DNA of 64,000 bases from Propionibacterium sp. oral taxon 192 str. F0372 (GTDB lineage Bacteria > Actinomycetota > Actinomycetes > Propionibacteriales > Propionibacteriaceae), in NCBI RefSeq assembly GCF_000413315.1, contig NZ_KE340297.1, positions 2,178,581-2,242,580 on the forward strand, in the 5' to 3' direction. Numbering within the stretch: the stretch's first letter is position 1; the number at the start of each line of letters is the position of its first letter. The notes under the pieces are model-generated. The model was not told the origin of the DNA. It ran no database searches and worked only from the letters and a program-made list of their open reading frames with translations. A program made the position numbers and the translations under genes. Shown piece by piece: positions 19,119 through 28,112 of this stretch.

Positions 19119-20480
19119 GTGAATGAACCAGTCCACCTCAACTCCGTCGAACTCTCGCAGGCCCCTCGTCCTGTCGTTGCAGTGGTTGGGCGTCCCAATG
19201 TCGGAAAGTCGGCCTTAGTGAACCGGATCCTTGGCAGGCGCGAAGCCGTCGTCCAGGACACTCCGGGGGTAACTCGCGATCGGGTTAGTTACGACGCCGA
19301 ATGGGCGGGCCGTGATTTCATCCTGGTCGACACCGGTGGTTGGGTCTCCGATGCGAGCGGCATGGCTGCTCAGATTGCCGAGCAGGCCGAGATCGCGATT
19401 GAACTGGCCGATGCGGTGATTTTCGTCGTTGATTCGACTGTTGGCACTACCGATGAGGACCAAGCCGTGGTCAAGGTGCTGCGTCGTTCGAAGAAGCCTG
19501 TGGTGCTCGCGGCAAACAAGGTGGATGACATGCGTGGGGAGGCCGACGCAGCCACCATGTGGAACCTGGGCTTGGGGCAGCCTTGGCCGGTCTCGGCATT
19601 GCACGGGCGTGGTTCCGGGGACCTGCTGGATGCCCTGCTGGAAGTGCTGCCCGGCTCGGATGAGATACGGGCGGAACCCGTAGGGGGACCCCGGCGTGTG
19701 GCGATCGTCGGGAAACCGAATGTCGGCAAGTCTTCCCTGTTGAACAAGCTGGCTGGGCAGACCCGCTCGGTGGTCTCGAATGTGTCCGGGACCACCGTTG
19801 ATCCCGTCGACGAGACGGTGTTCATTGGTGGTGAGGAGTACCGGCTGATCGACACCGCAGGTATTCGCAAGCGAGTGAAGGAGGCTTCTGGGTCGGAGTA
19901 CTACGCGTGGTTGCGTACCCAGGCAGCTATCGAACGAGCTGAGGTGTGCATTGTGGTCATCGATGCTTGTGAACCGATCTCTGAGCAGGACCTGAAGATC
20001 CTCGCCCATGTGGAGGAGGCTGGGAAGGCTTTGGTCATCGCTTACAACAAGTGGGATCTCATCGACGAGGAACGCCGTCGTTACCTAGAACGGGAGATCG
20101 AACGCGACCTGGTGGCCTGGGTTTGGGCTCCGCGGGTCAATATCTCCGCGCTGACCGGTCGCAATGTCGACAAGCTGCGCAAGGCAATCGACCTGTCCTT
20201 AGCGGGTTGGGAGACCCGGATCTCCACCGGGCAGCTGAACTCTTTCCTAGGCAAGGTGGCTGCGGCCCATCCGCATCCGGTGCGCGGCGGCAAGCAGCCG
20301 CGGATCCTATTCGTCACCCAGGCGCACACCGCACCACCCACTTTTATCCTGTTCACCTCCGGGATCTTCGATGCCCAATACGTGCGTTTTGTGGAGCGCC
20401 GCCTGCGTGAGGACTTCGGCTTCGAGGGTTCCCCGGTGCACATCGAGGTACGCGCCAGGGCCAAACGAAAGTCCCACTGA
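19119..20480 (+). CDS. der: Ribosome-assembly GTPase Der (EngA)
   Basis: Essential GTPase for 50S subunit maturation. The 453 aa protein has two G domains: GRPNVGKSA with DTGG (about 20-180) and GKPNVGKSS with DTAG (about 195-360), each with NKxD, followed by a C-terminal KH-like domain ending [15 protein letters not shown] 19119 is set by the -10 box and by the short N-terminal extension usual in actinobacteria. It converges with the COG0523 gene after nine bases. Confidence 0.96.
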   Translation: MNEPVHLNSVELSQAPRPVVAVVGRPNVGKSALVNRILGRREAVVQDTPGVTRDRVSYDAEWAGRDFILVDTGGWVSDASGMAAQIAEQAEIAIELADAVIFVVDSTVGTTDEDQAVVKVLRRSKKPVVLAANKVDDMRGEADAATMWNLGLGQPWPVSALHGRGSGDLLDALLEVLPGSDEIRAEPVGGPRRVAIVGKPNVGKSSLLNKLAGQTRSVVSNVSGTTVDPVDETVFIGGEEYRLIDTAGIRKRVKEASGSEYYAWLRTQAAIERAEVCIVVIDACEPISEQDLKILAHVEEAGKALVIAYNKWDLIDEERRRYLEREIERDLVAWVWAPRVNISALTGRNVDKLRKAIDLSLAGWETRISTGQLNSFLGKVAAAHPHPVRGGKQPRILFVTQAHTAPPTFILFTSGIFDAQYVRFVERRLREDFGFEGSPVHIEVRARAKRKSH

Positions 20481-20489
20481 CAACACGGG

Positions 20490-21590
20490 TCAGGGTAAGT
20501 CGTGTGGAATCTCACCGACCATGCCCAACCACGGCTCCAATCCGTCGGTCATGACTTCCCATGCTCTTCCCCGGGTACACATTTCCTCGTCGGAGACCAG
20601 CGCCGAGCGAAAGGCCTGGGTTAGGGCTGTCCGGGGGTCGCCGTGTTCGAGCAGGCCGGTCATCACGAGCCGTGAGCAGGGGGATTCTCCGTTGCCCCAG
20701 CACCGGGCGGTCCCGATGGATAGCTGTCCGCCGGCTCCGTCCCACTGGCATACCGATTGTGGGCGGGTCGGTAGCCAGAAGGCACCACGGGTCCGAAATT
20801 TACCAGCACCCAGCACCCCGATCTGTTCCTGGAGTCTGACGGGATGCATCGGATGGCTGGAATCCAGCATTAGTCGCCACACCCCATCGGGCACCTCCGG
20901 GTGGAAGGTGACCGGGACATCGGCGATCCAGGATTCGACGGCATCGTGGTCATGCACTCCGCAGCGGATAGTCATCGAGTCGAAGTCACTCCACTCCTCG
21001 ACGAGTAGCGCGTCCGGGCGGGCAATCGTGCGTACTAGCCCGGCGTGGGCAGGTTCCGGTGATCGGTCGATGACGGCGATCACATCGGCGTGCTCCACCA
21101 GTCCACCGAGCACTTCCGCGACGCCGCGGTGGTCGTCCTCGTGGAGTCCCATTCCCCGTTCGCACAGCAGATCGGGGCCGGTCAGGTCATCGGCGAGTTG
21201 TTTGCCATCAAGGGCTGCGAGTACCGCCGAGATCTCCACTCCGGGCAGATGGCCCGGGCTTTGGGCCACGATGCGGCAGATCTGCATCGCGTTGGCCCCG
21301 GCGGGCAGACAGGCGATGATCGTCTTCCATCGGTCGGCTGTGACGAGCCGCTGCAGGGTTCGTAACGTATCCTCACGGATAGTGCAGGACACACACCCAT
21401 GGTCGAGACCAACGTTCTTGCGTTCGATGATCCCCGACATATCGCAGATGGTGCGCATGAGTTCCTGGGGCTCGACATCGACGGCATAGGAAACCACCAC
21501 GGGGGAGGGCTGGTCGAGCAGCAGCCCCAGCGTGGTGGAGAGCATCGCGGCTTCATCCAAGCCGGTGACTAAAAAGATGGCCGGGGTCAC
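20490..21590 (-). CDS. COG0523 (CobW-like) protein of the zinc-starvation regulon, degenerate P-loop
   Basis: COG0523 proteins are G3E GTPases thought to deliver metals, several of them under Zur control. The 366 aa protein has the family's cysteine signature as GCVSCTIRED (near residue 66; CxxC rather than CxCC) and the C-terminal CobW domain with His residues (FHPEVPDGVWRL, SSHPMH). The N-terminal P-loop is not intact: VTGLDEAAMLSTTLG replaces GxxGxGKT, so GTP binding may be lost or altered. ATG overlaps the rpmE2 stop, so both genes share the Zur-like operator at 21871. Confidence 0.85.
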   Translation of the reverse strand: MTPAIFLVTGLDEAAMLSTTLGLLLDQPSPVVVSYAVDVEPQELMRTICDMSGIIERKNVGLDHGCVSCTIREDTLRTLQRLVTADRWKTIIACLPAGANAMQICRIVAQSPGHLPGVEISAVLAALDGKQLADDLTGPDLLCERGMGLHEDDHRGVAEVLGGLVEHADVIAVIDRSPEPAHAGLVRTIARPDALLVEEWSDFDSMTIRCGVHDHDAVESWIADVPVTFHPEVPDGVWRLMLDSSHPMHPVRLQEQIGVLGAGKFRTRGAFWLPTRPQSVCQWDGAGGQLSIGTARCWGNGESPCSRLVMTGLLEHGDPRTALTQAFRSALVSDEEMCTRGRAWEVMTDGLEPWLGMVGEIPHDLP

Positions 21591-21835
21591 TTGATGCCCC
21601 TTTGGTAACGGCGACGGAAGCGCTCAATGCGGCCCTCGGTATCGATCTCCCGTGACCTGCCGGTCCAGTAGGGATGGGAGGCTGAGGAGATATCCATGCG
21701 GATGAGCGGGTAACTCACGCCGTTCAACTCCGCGGTTTCCTCTGAGGTAAGTGTGGATCGGGTAAGGAACTGGTCGCCGGTAGCGTTATCGCGGAAGATG
21801 ACAGGACCGTACCGCGGATGTGTGTTGCGCTTCAT
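21587..21835 (-). CDS. rpmE2: Ribosomal protein bL31, zinc-free type B
   Basis: The 82 aa protein matches the C-minus form of L31: MKRNTHPRYGPVIFRD, SSASHPYWTGRS, ending GRIERFRRRYQ, with no Cys residues. Under zinc shortage this form replaces the zinc-binding L31 and frees zinc. ATG 21835 has a GGAAGGAA ribosome site. A 15-bp palindrome of Zur type lies 36 bp upstream. Confidence 0.95.
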   Translation of the reverse strand: MKRNTHPRYGPVIFRDNATGDQFLTRSTLTSEETAELNGVSYPLIRMDISSASHPYWTGRSREIDTEGRIERFRRRYQRGIK

Positions 21836-21870
21836 GGGTTCCTTCCAGTTTGGCAGGCATCTCTCTAGTG

Positions 21871-21885
21871 AGAATCGTTCTCATT
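21871..21885. promoter_or_regulatory. Zur-like operator
   Basis: TGAGAATCGTTCTCA reads as a 7-1-7 inverted repeat with six of seven pairs matching, the architecture of actinobacterial Zur boxes (TGAAAATNATTTTCA-like). It stands between rpmE2 (start 36 bp away on the minus strand) and the rpmB relic (start 15 bp away on the plus strand), so it could have controlled both directions. Confidence 0.78.
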
Positions 21886-21900
21886 TAAGCAGGAGTGTTC

Positions 21901-22125
21901 GTGCCACGCAAATACCAAGTGACTAAAGCGCGACCAGGCTCCGGCACTCCATATCTCACTCCCACCGACGATGCACAAGCACCGCTGGGACGTCAGCGTC
22001 CAGCACAAACGCAACTGGATTTGCGTCTGGGCGGGTCGGTGTACCAGATATTCCAGATATTCAGGGATGTCTCACCGGTCAGGTTGCGCAAGCGCCTGCC
22101 CGGGGCGACCAAGCCGAACTGGTGA
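21901..22125 (+). pseudogene. Decayed zinc-free rpmB (bL28) fused to the end of rpsN (uS14)
   Basis: Reading from GTG 21901 (AGGAG upstream) gives MPRKYQVTKARPGSGTP, the opening of bL28. The bL28 hallmark SHSHRR then appears in a second frame (about 21956-21973) and KHRWDVSVQHKRNW in a third (from 21974), so at least two indels broke the gene. The original frame then continues into RDVSPVRLRKR and ends LPGATKPNW-stop, which resembles uS14 with its middle deleted. In other actinobacteria the Zur-controlled set is rpmB-rpmG-rpsN(-rpsR). No bL33 or bS18 remains were recognised up to the tRNA at 22273. Confidence 0.75.
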
Positions 22126-22272
22126 GCGAAGTTGCGTGAACCTGCTTGCGCGCGCGATCCAAACTTGGTTACCGGTGGTTGGATCGGGTAAGGTTTCACC
22201 CCGGGTCGAGGCAACGAGGCCCATCTGGATCAAGGCTTCCGAGTTGGCGACGATACCGAAGGCCGGATCCTT

Positions 22273-22346
<74 letters not shown>

Positions 22347-22419
22347 CGGTTGTGGTATCCCAAGTCATCATCAACGGATGCTCCGAGACACCGTCGTTCA
22401 CGGTTTCGGGACTCTGCGA

Positions 22420-23055
22420 TCATCGACGCAGGTAAGTGAGGACGGCCTGAACGCGTTTGTGAGTGGTGATGTCTGCGCCGAGGCCGAGTTTGGCGAAGAT
22501 ACGGTTGATGTGCTTGCTGACGGCGGCATCTGTGATGACGAGTTCTGCGGCAATCGCCGCGTTGGTTCTCCCCTCGGCCATCAGGGCGAGAACTTCCAAT
22601 TCACGTGAAGTGAGCTCATCCAAGCCTGATCGGCGGCGGAGCAACTTGCGGACGACTTCGGGATCAATGACTTCGCCCCCAGTCGCGACTGTCTCAAGCG
22701 TCCCGAGGAATTCATCGACTTCACCAACACGATCCTTCAGTAGGTAACCAATGCCACCCTTGCCGGTGGTGATCAGATCAGCTGCGGCGCGACCGGAGAC
22801 GATCTGGGAGAGCACCAGGATCGGCTCTGCGGGGTTGCGACGGCGCAGTTGTTGAGCAGCCCTGATGCCTTCATCGGTATGGGTCGGTGGCATGCGCACA
22901 TCGACAATGCTGAGATCTGGCTGATGGCAGCAGACCGCCTCCACCAGCGCGTCGCCGTTGTCGACGGCTGCGACCACATCGTGACCGGCGGTGATGAGAA
23001 GACGTACCAGCCCCTCTCTCAACAGCGTGGCATCCTCGGCTATGACGATGCGCAT
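22420..23055 (-). CDS. NarL/LuxR-type response regulator
   Basis: The 211 aa protein has a receiver domain (about 1-125) with the phosphoacceptor Asp52 in SIVDVRMPP and a C-terminal LuxR helix-turn-helix (about 145-205: LTSRELEVLALMAEGRTNAAIA). Its start lies 16 bases inside the end of the histidine kinase gene, so the pair is translated together. The operon order (ATPase, permease, kinase, regulator) suggests it controls the neighbouring ABC transporter. Confidence 0.93.
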   Translation of the reverse strand: MRIVIAEDATLLREGLVRLLITAGHDVVAAVDNGDALVEAVCCHQPDLSIVDVRMPPTHTDEGIRAAQQLRRRNPAEPILVLSQIVSGRAAADLITTGKGGIGYLLKDRVGEVDEFLGTLETVATGGEVIDPEVVRKLLRRRSGLDELTSRELEVLALMAEGRTNAAIAAELVITDAAVSKHINRIFAKLGLGADITTHKRVQAVLTYLRR

Positions 23056-24317
23056 GGAACCTCCAAGATGATGCGGGTCGGGCCACCAGCGGGACTACTA
23101 ATCCTGACCCGGCCGCCGAGGGTCTCGATGCGGTCGACGACACCGATCAGGCCGCTTCCTCTCGGCTGCGCACCTCCGCGGCCATTATCACTGACAGTGA
23201 CGACGATGGTCATGTCAGGATCATGACGCACCGTCAACGATGCCGAGGCTGCCCCGGCGTGCTTGATGATGTTGGTGAACAACTCGCTGACGGCGAAGTA
23301 GAGCCCGACTTCTGTGTCGGCTGGGAGGTCTTGGGCAACGTCAATGTCCGACGTCACTGTCAGGCCGGTGGCGCGTGCCCGGCAGACGAGATCATCAAGT
23401 GCATCGGGGAGGTCATGCTCCCGTAACGCAGATGGGTAGATGCCGTGCACGATCTCGCGGAGTTCGTCAACGGCGTCCTGTGCGTCATTACGGGCCTGGT
23501 CGATGATGGGCACGATATCTTCGCCGTGTTCGTGCTGGTATTTCAGGACACCAAGAGTCATAACGAGTGATGTCAGTCGTTGTTGTACACCGTCGTGTAG
23601 GTCCCTTTCGATTCGGCGTCGCTCGGCATCAAACGCGGTGGTGACCCGTTCTCGGGAGCGGGCCAGCCCATCAACCTGTTCGACGAGTCCCGATTCGGGT
23701 ACGCAGATCAGGAAGCGGGCCAGCTGTCGATGCGCCTCGGCGGTGAGCGTGACGATATACATGCCTGCGGTGAGCAGAACCAGACCGAGAGCCAGAAGGC
23801 AGATCTGGGCGATCATGTCATATTGCAGTGGCCCCGAGGTCTGGTCCACGACGGATGGCTCCACGCCTAATGCCAGGAGGGCAATGTTGAGCCCGGCTGC
23901 GGTCGCGAGGATTGTGGGCAGGAGTAGCGCAAGAACCAGGACGGCCCATTCGAGCACCGACATCAGGATGAGCAGTAGCCCGTACAGTAATTCGGTCCAA
24001 GTGATCTGTTCGTGCAATCGGTGCCGAACCCATTCGTGGATTCCCCCGGTAGCGGGTTCGGTGTGTGGGTCTGGAGCAGCGTGCCGGTCAACCAGCCTCA
24101 ACCGCCACCGCTCCACCCGACCGAGTGGCCGGACAGCGAGGGGAAACAGGATCCAGCAGGTGAGTAGCCACACAACTGCAACGACCGGTGTGGTGAGCAG
24201 GTGGGCCAGACAACGCCACGGCCAGGAAGTGGCCAACAATGACAATGGGCGATGGCGCAGCGCAAGACCGGGATTGTCGATCTCGACCAGTGTGCTTCGC
24301 ATGTCATTCATTGTCAC
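23040..24317 (-). CDS. Membrane histidine kinase (HisKA_3/DesK-type)
   Basis: The 425 aa protein has several transmembrane helices (about 42-62, 108-135, 140-155, 170-195), a DHp domain with the phosphorylated His in RRRIERDLHDGVQQRL (His241), and an HATPase domain with NIIKHAGA and DNGRGG...GSGLIGV. The large membrane part with little extracellular sequence is typical of kinases that sense envelope stress with a neighbouring ABC transporter. The first start is GTG 24317; ATG 24311 is also possible. The permease ends 27 bases upstream. Confidence 0.92.
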   Translation of the reverse strand: MTMNDMRSTLVEIDNPGLALRHRPLSLLATSWPWRCLAHLLTTPVVAVVWLLTCWILFPLAVRPLGRVERWRLRLVDRHAAPDPHTEPATGGIHEWVRHRLHEQITWTELLYGLLLILMSVLEWAVLVLALLLPTILATAAGLNIALLALGVEPSVVDQTSGPLQYDMIAQICLLALGLVLLTAGMYIVTLTAEAHRQLARFLICVPESGLVEQVDGLARSRERVTTAFDAERRRIERDLHDGVQQRLTSLVMTLGVLKYQHEHGEDIVPIIDQARNDAQDAVDELREIVHGIYPSALREHDLPDALDDLVCRARATGLTVTSDIDVAQDLPADTEVGLYFAVSELFTNIIKHAGAASASLTVRHDPDMTIVVTVSDNGRGGAQPRGSGLIGVVDRIETLGGRVRISSPAGGPTRIILEVPCASS

Positions 24318-24344
24318 GCGTGTTGCCGTGCCTTCGCGCGACCA

Positions 24345-26873
24345 TCAGCTCATCGCCTCCAGCGGGTCTGCCCTCATCGCCGTACGGGAAGGTGCGAGAG
24401 TACCGACCGCACCTGCAAGGAAGGCACAGCCGATGATCGTCCAGAACTTCGGGGCGACGAATGGTAGCCACACCGTGTCCGTGAGTAGGTATCCGTAGCC
24501 GATCATCGTCACGCTCTCGATCATCGTTCCCAGAGCCCCTGCGACCAGTGTGATCGTGAGCGATTCGATCATTAGCGATCCGATGATTTGACTGCGTCGC
24601 GATCCGGCCAGGCGCAGCAGAGCGAACTCCCGGCGTCGTGCCATAGTTGACCCGACCAGTACATTGATGGCTGAGATACCGGCATAGCCACCCAGGATGA
24701 CGACAACCATCAGAACAATCCAGTCGTCGCCGCTTGTCTCATCGGCTACCTGCTTTAGGTGCGTGTCGCGATCAAGGGCGCGTGCTCCCGGCGCGAATTG
24801 CTGCACGACTGCATCAACCGCCTTCCTGGTGGCGACGGCATCGGCGTCGTCATCAAATTTGACGTAGATGGCTGGTGCCAGTGGTTCTAGCAGATGAGGA
24901 GAAAGCACGGATACTGGTAGCACCATGTCGGCCAATCCCGTCGGGTCATCGAATACGAGCCCTACCACGGCAGAGCCAGATGATCCATCCGGATGGAGGA
25001 AATCCACCGATTGCCCGATACGCCACCCCTTGTTCTCGGCGATAGCGTTGGAAATGCCGATGCTGTTGGAACCAAATTGTTCCCAGGAACCCTCGGTGAT
25101 CGCGAGTTTTATGAGTCGATCCACATCATCGGGTTGGAAACCGATGACGGTTCCGCTCACCGAGCTCGTGGTGGGCTGGTCGATGACCAGCTGGGATGTT
25201 ACTCGCGGACTAACCGCAGCCACACCGGGAAGATTGCGGACTTCGTCTGCGACTGTAAGAGGGATGCCGACGTGGGCAGTGTCGCCGATCACGAGGTCGA
25301 CGGTCAGTTGCTGGGCATAGCTCTTGGCCTGAGCTTGTGCATTTGCGCTGTCCTGGAACAGGAGTACGCAGCTGACCGCGACGAGCAGGGTGATGGGGAC
25401 AGCCACTCCTGCGGCCCGACGCGGGTCGGATCCAATCGATCGCAACGCAATGAACCCACCGAACCAGCGCTCGAGAAGCGGGCGAAGAAGGAAAGGTATC
25501 TGGTTCAGCAGAGTTTCTCCTAACAACCACACGGCGGAGATCAGCAGGGGGAATGACATCATCAGCAGTAATATCGCGATCGTCCCACGGGTCGTGGTCA
25601 CCGGACCGCCCAAGGCGAACACCGCCACGAGTAATACCGCCGCTCCCACCGCACAGATCCAGCCCCAGACCATACGACCATGGTTGGGGGAGGTCGCGGG
25701 GAGCTCGGCGTTGCGCAGTGCATCAAGAGGGGCGATCCTCGTGGCGCGGCGTGCAGGGAGCACGGCTGCCACCAGGGCAGCGAGCAGAACAGAACCAACA
25801 CCGAGTAAAAGCGCAGGCAAATCAACCGAGACCGTGATACCTCGAGCCATCAGATTCTGTGACACGAAGAAGTCCTGCGCGGCGGCCGCAAGCCAGATTC
25901 CGACCATTGCCCCGATGATCCCGCCGCATATCCCGATCAAAATGGCCTCCCAGATGATCATGCGGCGGATCAGATTCGACCGGGAGCCGACCACACGAAG
26001 CATCGCCAATTCGCGGCGTCGTTGGGTGATCGAGACGCTCAAGGTACTGGATGTGACGAAGACCGCGATCAACAGCGCAAGGGATGCCACCAGCATGAGG
26101 AAATTTCCTCCGCTGCCGACGAGCTCGGCCTGTCGAGGATCTAACTGGAGGCTCTGGGCCCGGGCATCACCGACGGCGACGACCATGTCTGGCAGAGCAG
26201 CCTTCAGGGCATCGGCATCCGAGGTGGACACCAACGCCGCGACTGGGGCAGCCAGTTGAGTTGCGGTGTCATTGCCGAAGAACAGGGCATGTTCGAACTG
26301 GGAGCCGGGGCGTGATGTGATACCGGTTACCGTGAACACCTGCGTTCCGTCGGCGAGTCTCACTCGTATGTGGTCACCAACGCTGATTCTCCCGGCCTGG
26401 GCAATGCTGTCCTCAATGACGACATCGCTGGGTTCCACCGGCTCGCTGCCCTCGGTCAGTTCTGCACCGTCGGCGATCGCGGTGGTCCACGGATGCCCCC
26501 AGGAGCGGGTGATCTGATTACCCAGGATCTGATCGTCATCGGTGACGGCATACGCCGGAAAGGGACGCTCTAGCGACACCGAGGAGACTCCTGGTGCTGT
26601 GCTGATCGCCTGGACCTGCTCTTCGGTGAGCCTGGGCATGGTGGGTAGGTCCTGTTGCATGCCGTTCGCCAGCACCACCTGTGCCGACGGCTTGACTACT
26701 GCATCGACCGCAGAGAACTGCCAGTTGGTGACATGTGCAGAATCGTGGTTGTGTTGCGCGGCATTGATCATTGCGGTGGCAGTCACCAGAGCTGCGCCAA
26801 ACACAACTGTGAGCAATGCAGCGATAACCGATGATTTCCGCGCGAGAAGACTGCGTCGTGCCAGTGTGATCAT
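24345..26873 (-). CDS. FtsX-type ABC transporter permease
   Basis: The 842 aa protein has a first transmembrane helix near the N-terminus (SSVIAALLTVVFGAALVTAT), a large extracytoplasmic domain (about 45-255), one FtsX unit (about 260-390), a linking membrane section (about 405-470), a second extracytoplasmic domain (about 500-700), and the second FtsX unit (about 715-840). Two FtsX units in one chain are typical of actinobacterial MacB/SalY-like exporters. The start overlaps the ATPase stop. No substrate peptide or MacA-like adaptor is adjacent. Confidence 0.93.
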   Translation of the reverse strand: MITLARRSLLARKSSVIAALLTVVFGAALVTATAMINAAQHNHDSAHVTNWQFSAVDAVVKPSAQVVLANGMQQDLPTMPRLTEEQVQAISTAPGVSSVSLERPFPAYAVTDDDQILGNQITRSWGHPWTTAIADGAELTEGSEPVEPSDVVIEDSIAQAGRISVGDHIRVRLADGTQVFTVTGITSRPGSQFEHALFFGNDTATQLAAPVAALVSTSDADALKAALPDMVVAVGDARAQSLQLDPRQAELVGSGGNFLMLVASLALLIAVFVTSSTLSVSITQRRRELAMLRVVGSRSNLIRRMIIWEAILIGICGGIIGAMVGIWLAAAAQDFFVSQNLMARGITVSVDLPALLLGVGSVLLAALVAAVLPARRATRIAPLDALRNAELPATSPNHGRMVWGWICAVGAAVLLVAVFALGGPVTTTRGTIAILLLMMSFPLLISAVWLLGETLLNQIPFLLRPLLERWFGGFIALRSIGSDPRRAAGVAVPITLLVAVSCVLLFQDSANAQAQAKSYAQQLTVDLVIGDTAHVGIPLTVADEVRNLPGVAAVSPRVTSQLVIDQPTTSSVSGTVIGFQPDDVDRLIKLAITEGSWEQFGSNSIGISNAIAENKGWRIGQSVDFLHPDGSSGSAVVGLVFDDPTGLADMVLPVSVLSPHLLEPLAPAIYVKFDDDADAVATRKAVDAVVQQFAPGARALDRDTHLKQVADETSGDDWIVLMVVVILGGYAGISAINVLVGSTMARRREFALLRLAGSRRSQIIGSLMIESLTITLVAGALGTMIESVTMIGYGYLLTDTVWLPFVAPKFWTIIGCAFLAGAVGTLAPSRTAMRADPLEAMS

Positions 26874-27637
26874 ACTGCCATCCTTCGGGCGGTGATGTGG
26901 GCGAGGATGTCCTGAGCAGTGGGGTTTTGTGCCTCGTCAACCACCTGTCCGTCGTACAGGAACACGACGCGGTGAGTGTGCGTGGCAGCCAACGGATCGT
27001 GGGTCACCATGATGACGGTCTGCCCCATGTGCTCAACGGCCAGACGCAGGAAGTCAAGAACCTCGCCGCCGGTGTGCGAGTCCAGATTTCCGGTTGGTTC
27101 ATCGGCGAAAACGATTATTGGCCGATGGGCGAGCGCCCTCGCAATCGCCACACGCTGCTGCTGCCCACCCGACATTTCAGCCGGGTAATACTCCAACCGC
27201 TGGTCCAGACCGAGGACACTCACCAGGTGATCCACCCACTCACGATCGATTCGCGGACCGCCGATCCGTTCGCTGAGTGTGATGTTCTCGGCTGCAGTGA
27301 GTGTGGGAATCAGGTTGAACGATTGGAACACGAACCCGAGCCGGTCCCGTCGCAGCATGGTCAACTGGTCCGCGGACATCCGCGTCAGTTCGGCTCCGGC
27401 GGTAACGACTGATCCCGAGTCTGGCCGCTCCAGTCCAGCGAGGCAATGCAACAACGTCGACTTTCCAGATCCTGAGGGACCCATGATGGCTGCGAACTGA
27501 CCAGCGGTGAATGACACCGAAACACGGTCGAGGGCGGTGACTGTGGGGCCTCGTGTACCGAATGTCTTGCAAAGATCGGTGGCCTGGACCACGATTTTCG
27601 GGACTGTCGGTGAGGTTGGGGAGATCTGGGATGACAT
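26870..27637 (-). CDS. ABC transporter ATPase, LolD/MacB type
   Basis: The 255 aa protein has Walker A GPSGSGKST, the Q-loop FQSFNLIPTLTA, signature LSGGQ-like MSGGQQQRVAIARAL, Walker B VFADEPTGNLDS and the H-loop THD. It is the motor for the overlapping FtsX permease. I chose ATG 27637; an in-frame GTG at 27685 would add 16 residues. No gene lies immediately upstream, so the promoter of the four-gene operon should be between this gene and the PNPOx relic. Confidence 0.92.
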   Translation of the reverse strand: MSSQISPTSPTVPKIVVQATDLCKTFGTRGPTVTALDRVSVSFTAGQFAAIMGPSGSGKSTLLHCLAGLERPDSGSVVTAGAELTRMSADQLTMLRRDRLGFVFQSFNLIPTLTAAENITLSERIGGPRIDREWVDHLVSVLGLDQRLEYYPAEMSGGQQQRVAIARALAHRPIIVFADEPTGNLDSHTGGEVLDFLRLAVEHMGQTVIMVTHDPLAATHTHRVVFLYDGQVVDEAQNPTAQDILAHITARRMAV

Positions 27638-27739
27638 GGCCTCATCCCACAGGAATGAATCCGCGCAGTCGATGATGCTGGCCACCCACTTCGCGGTAAG
27701 CCTAGCATGACCGCCGAACGGAATCCCTAGCCGCAGTGG

Positions 27740-28017
27740 TCGTTTCGAACCTCAAGGGGCTTCGGCGCCTGCCCGACAGCGCTTGCATTGAATCGGGGAA
27801 TGGTACATTTTATCAAGGCGAACGGCGCGGTGGTCGCCAATTCCTTGCCCGTCGAATTGTCGAACAGCAATCTGTCACCATCAAGGGCGTGCAGGACGGG
27901 CACCGCCTATGGCTGACCGTCGTCGATCACACTAGACAGCACCCCGGTCTGCACATCCCGCAGCAGTGTGTCAAGCAGCTATCTGTCTCGGCTGGAACGT
28001 TGGGGACTACGAGCCAT
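27740..28017 (-). pseudogene. Relic of a pyridoxamine-phosphate-oxidase-like flavin protein with two in-frame TAG codons
   Basis: On the minus strand, from ATG 28017, one frame reads MARSPQRSSRDR-stop-LLDTLLRDVQTGVLSSVIDDGQP-stop-AVPVLHALDGDRLLF and on to STGKELATTAPFA. This matches the N-terminal half of PNPOx-like FMN-binding proteins, where the second stop takes the place of a conserved Trp (TGG to TAG). The homologous part fades after about 95 codons while the family is about 200 aa, so the gene is also truncated. The rest of 27638-28112 holds only the divergent promoter area; a plus-strand reading through it looks like noise. Confidence 0.72.
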
Positions 28018-28055
28018 CAGGGCATCGGTGACGAGAACAGCGCCAGCGGCCCCGG

Positions 28056-28061
28056 TAGACT
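28056..28061 (+). promoter_or_regulatory. Possible -10 box for coaBC
   Basis: TAGACT lies about 51 bases before the first coaBC ATG, in the gap after the PNPOx relic. No -35 box with normal spacing is evident. Confidence 0.3.
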
Positions 28062-28112
28062 GAGGCACCTCGCGACATCGCCTGAACCCACGAAAGAAAG
28101 CAGGTCGAATAG

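Noticed and set aside
27740-28017. Reading the two TAG codons of the PNPOx relic as a recoded amino acid
   Set aside because: The frame also loses homology after about 95 codons, and other genes here use TAG as a normal stop (for example the thiolase and Lrp genes).
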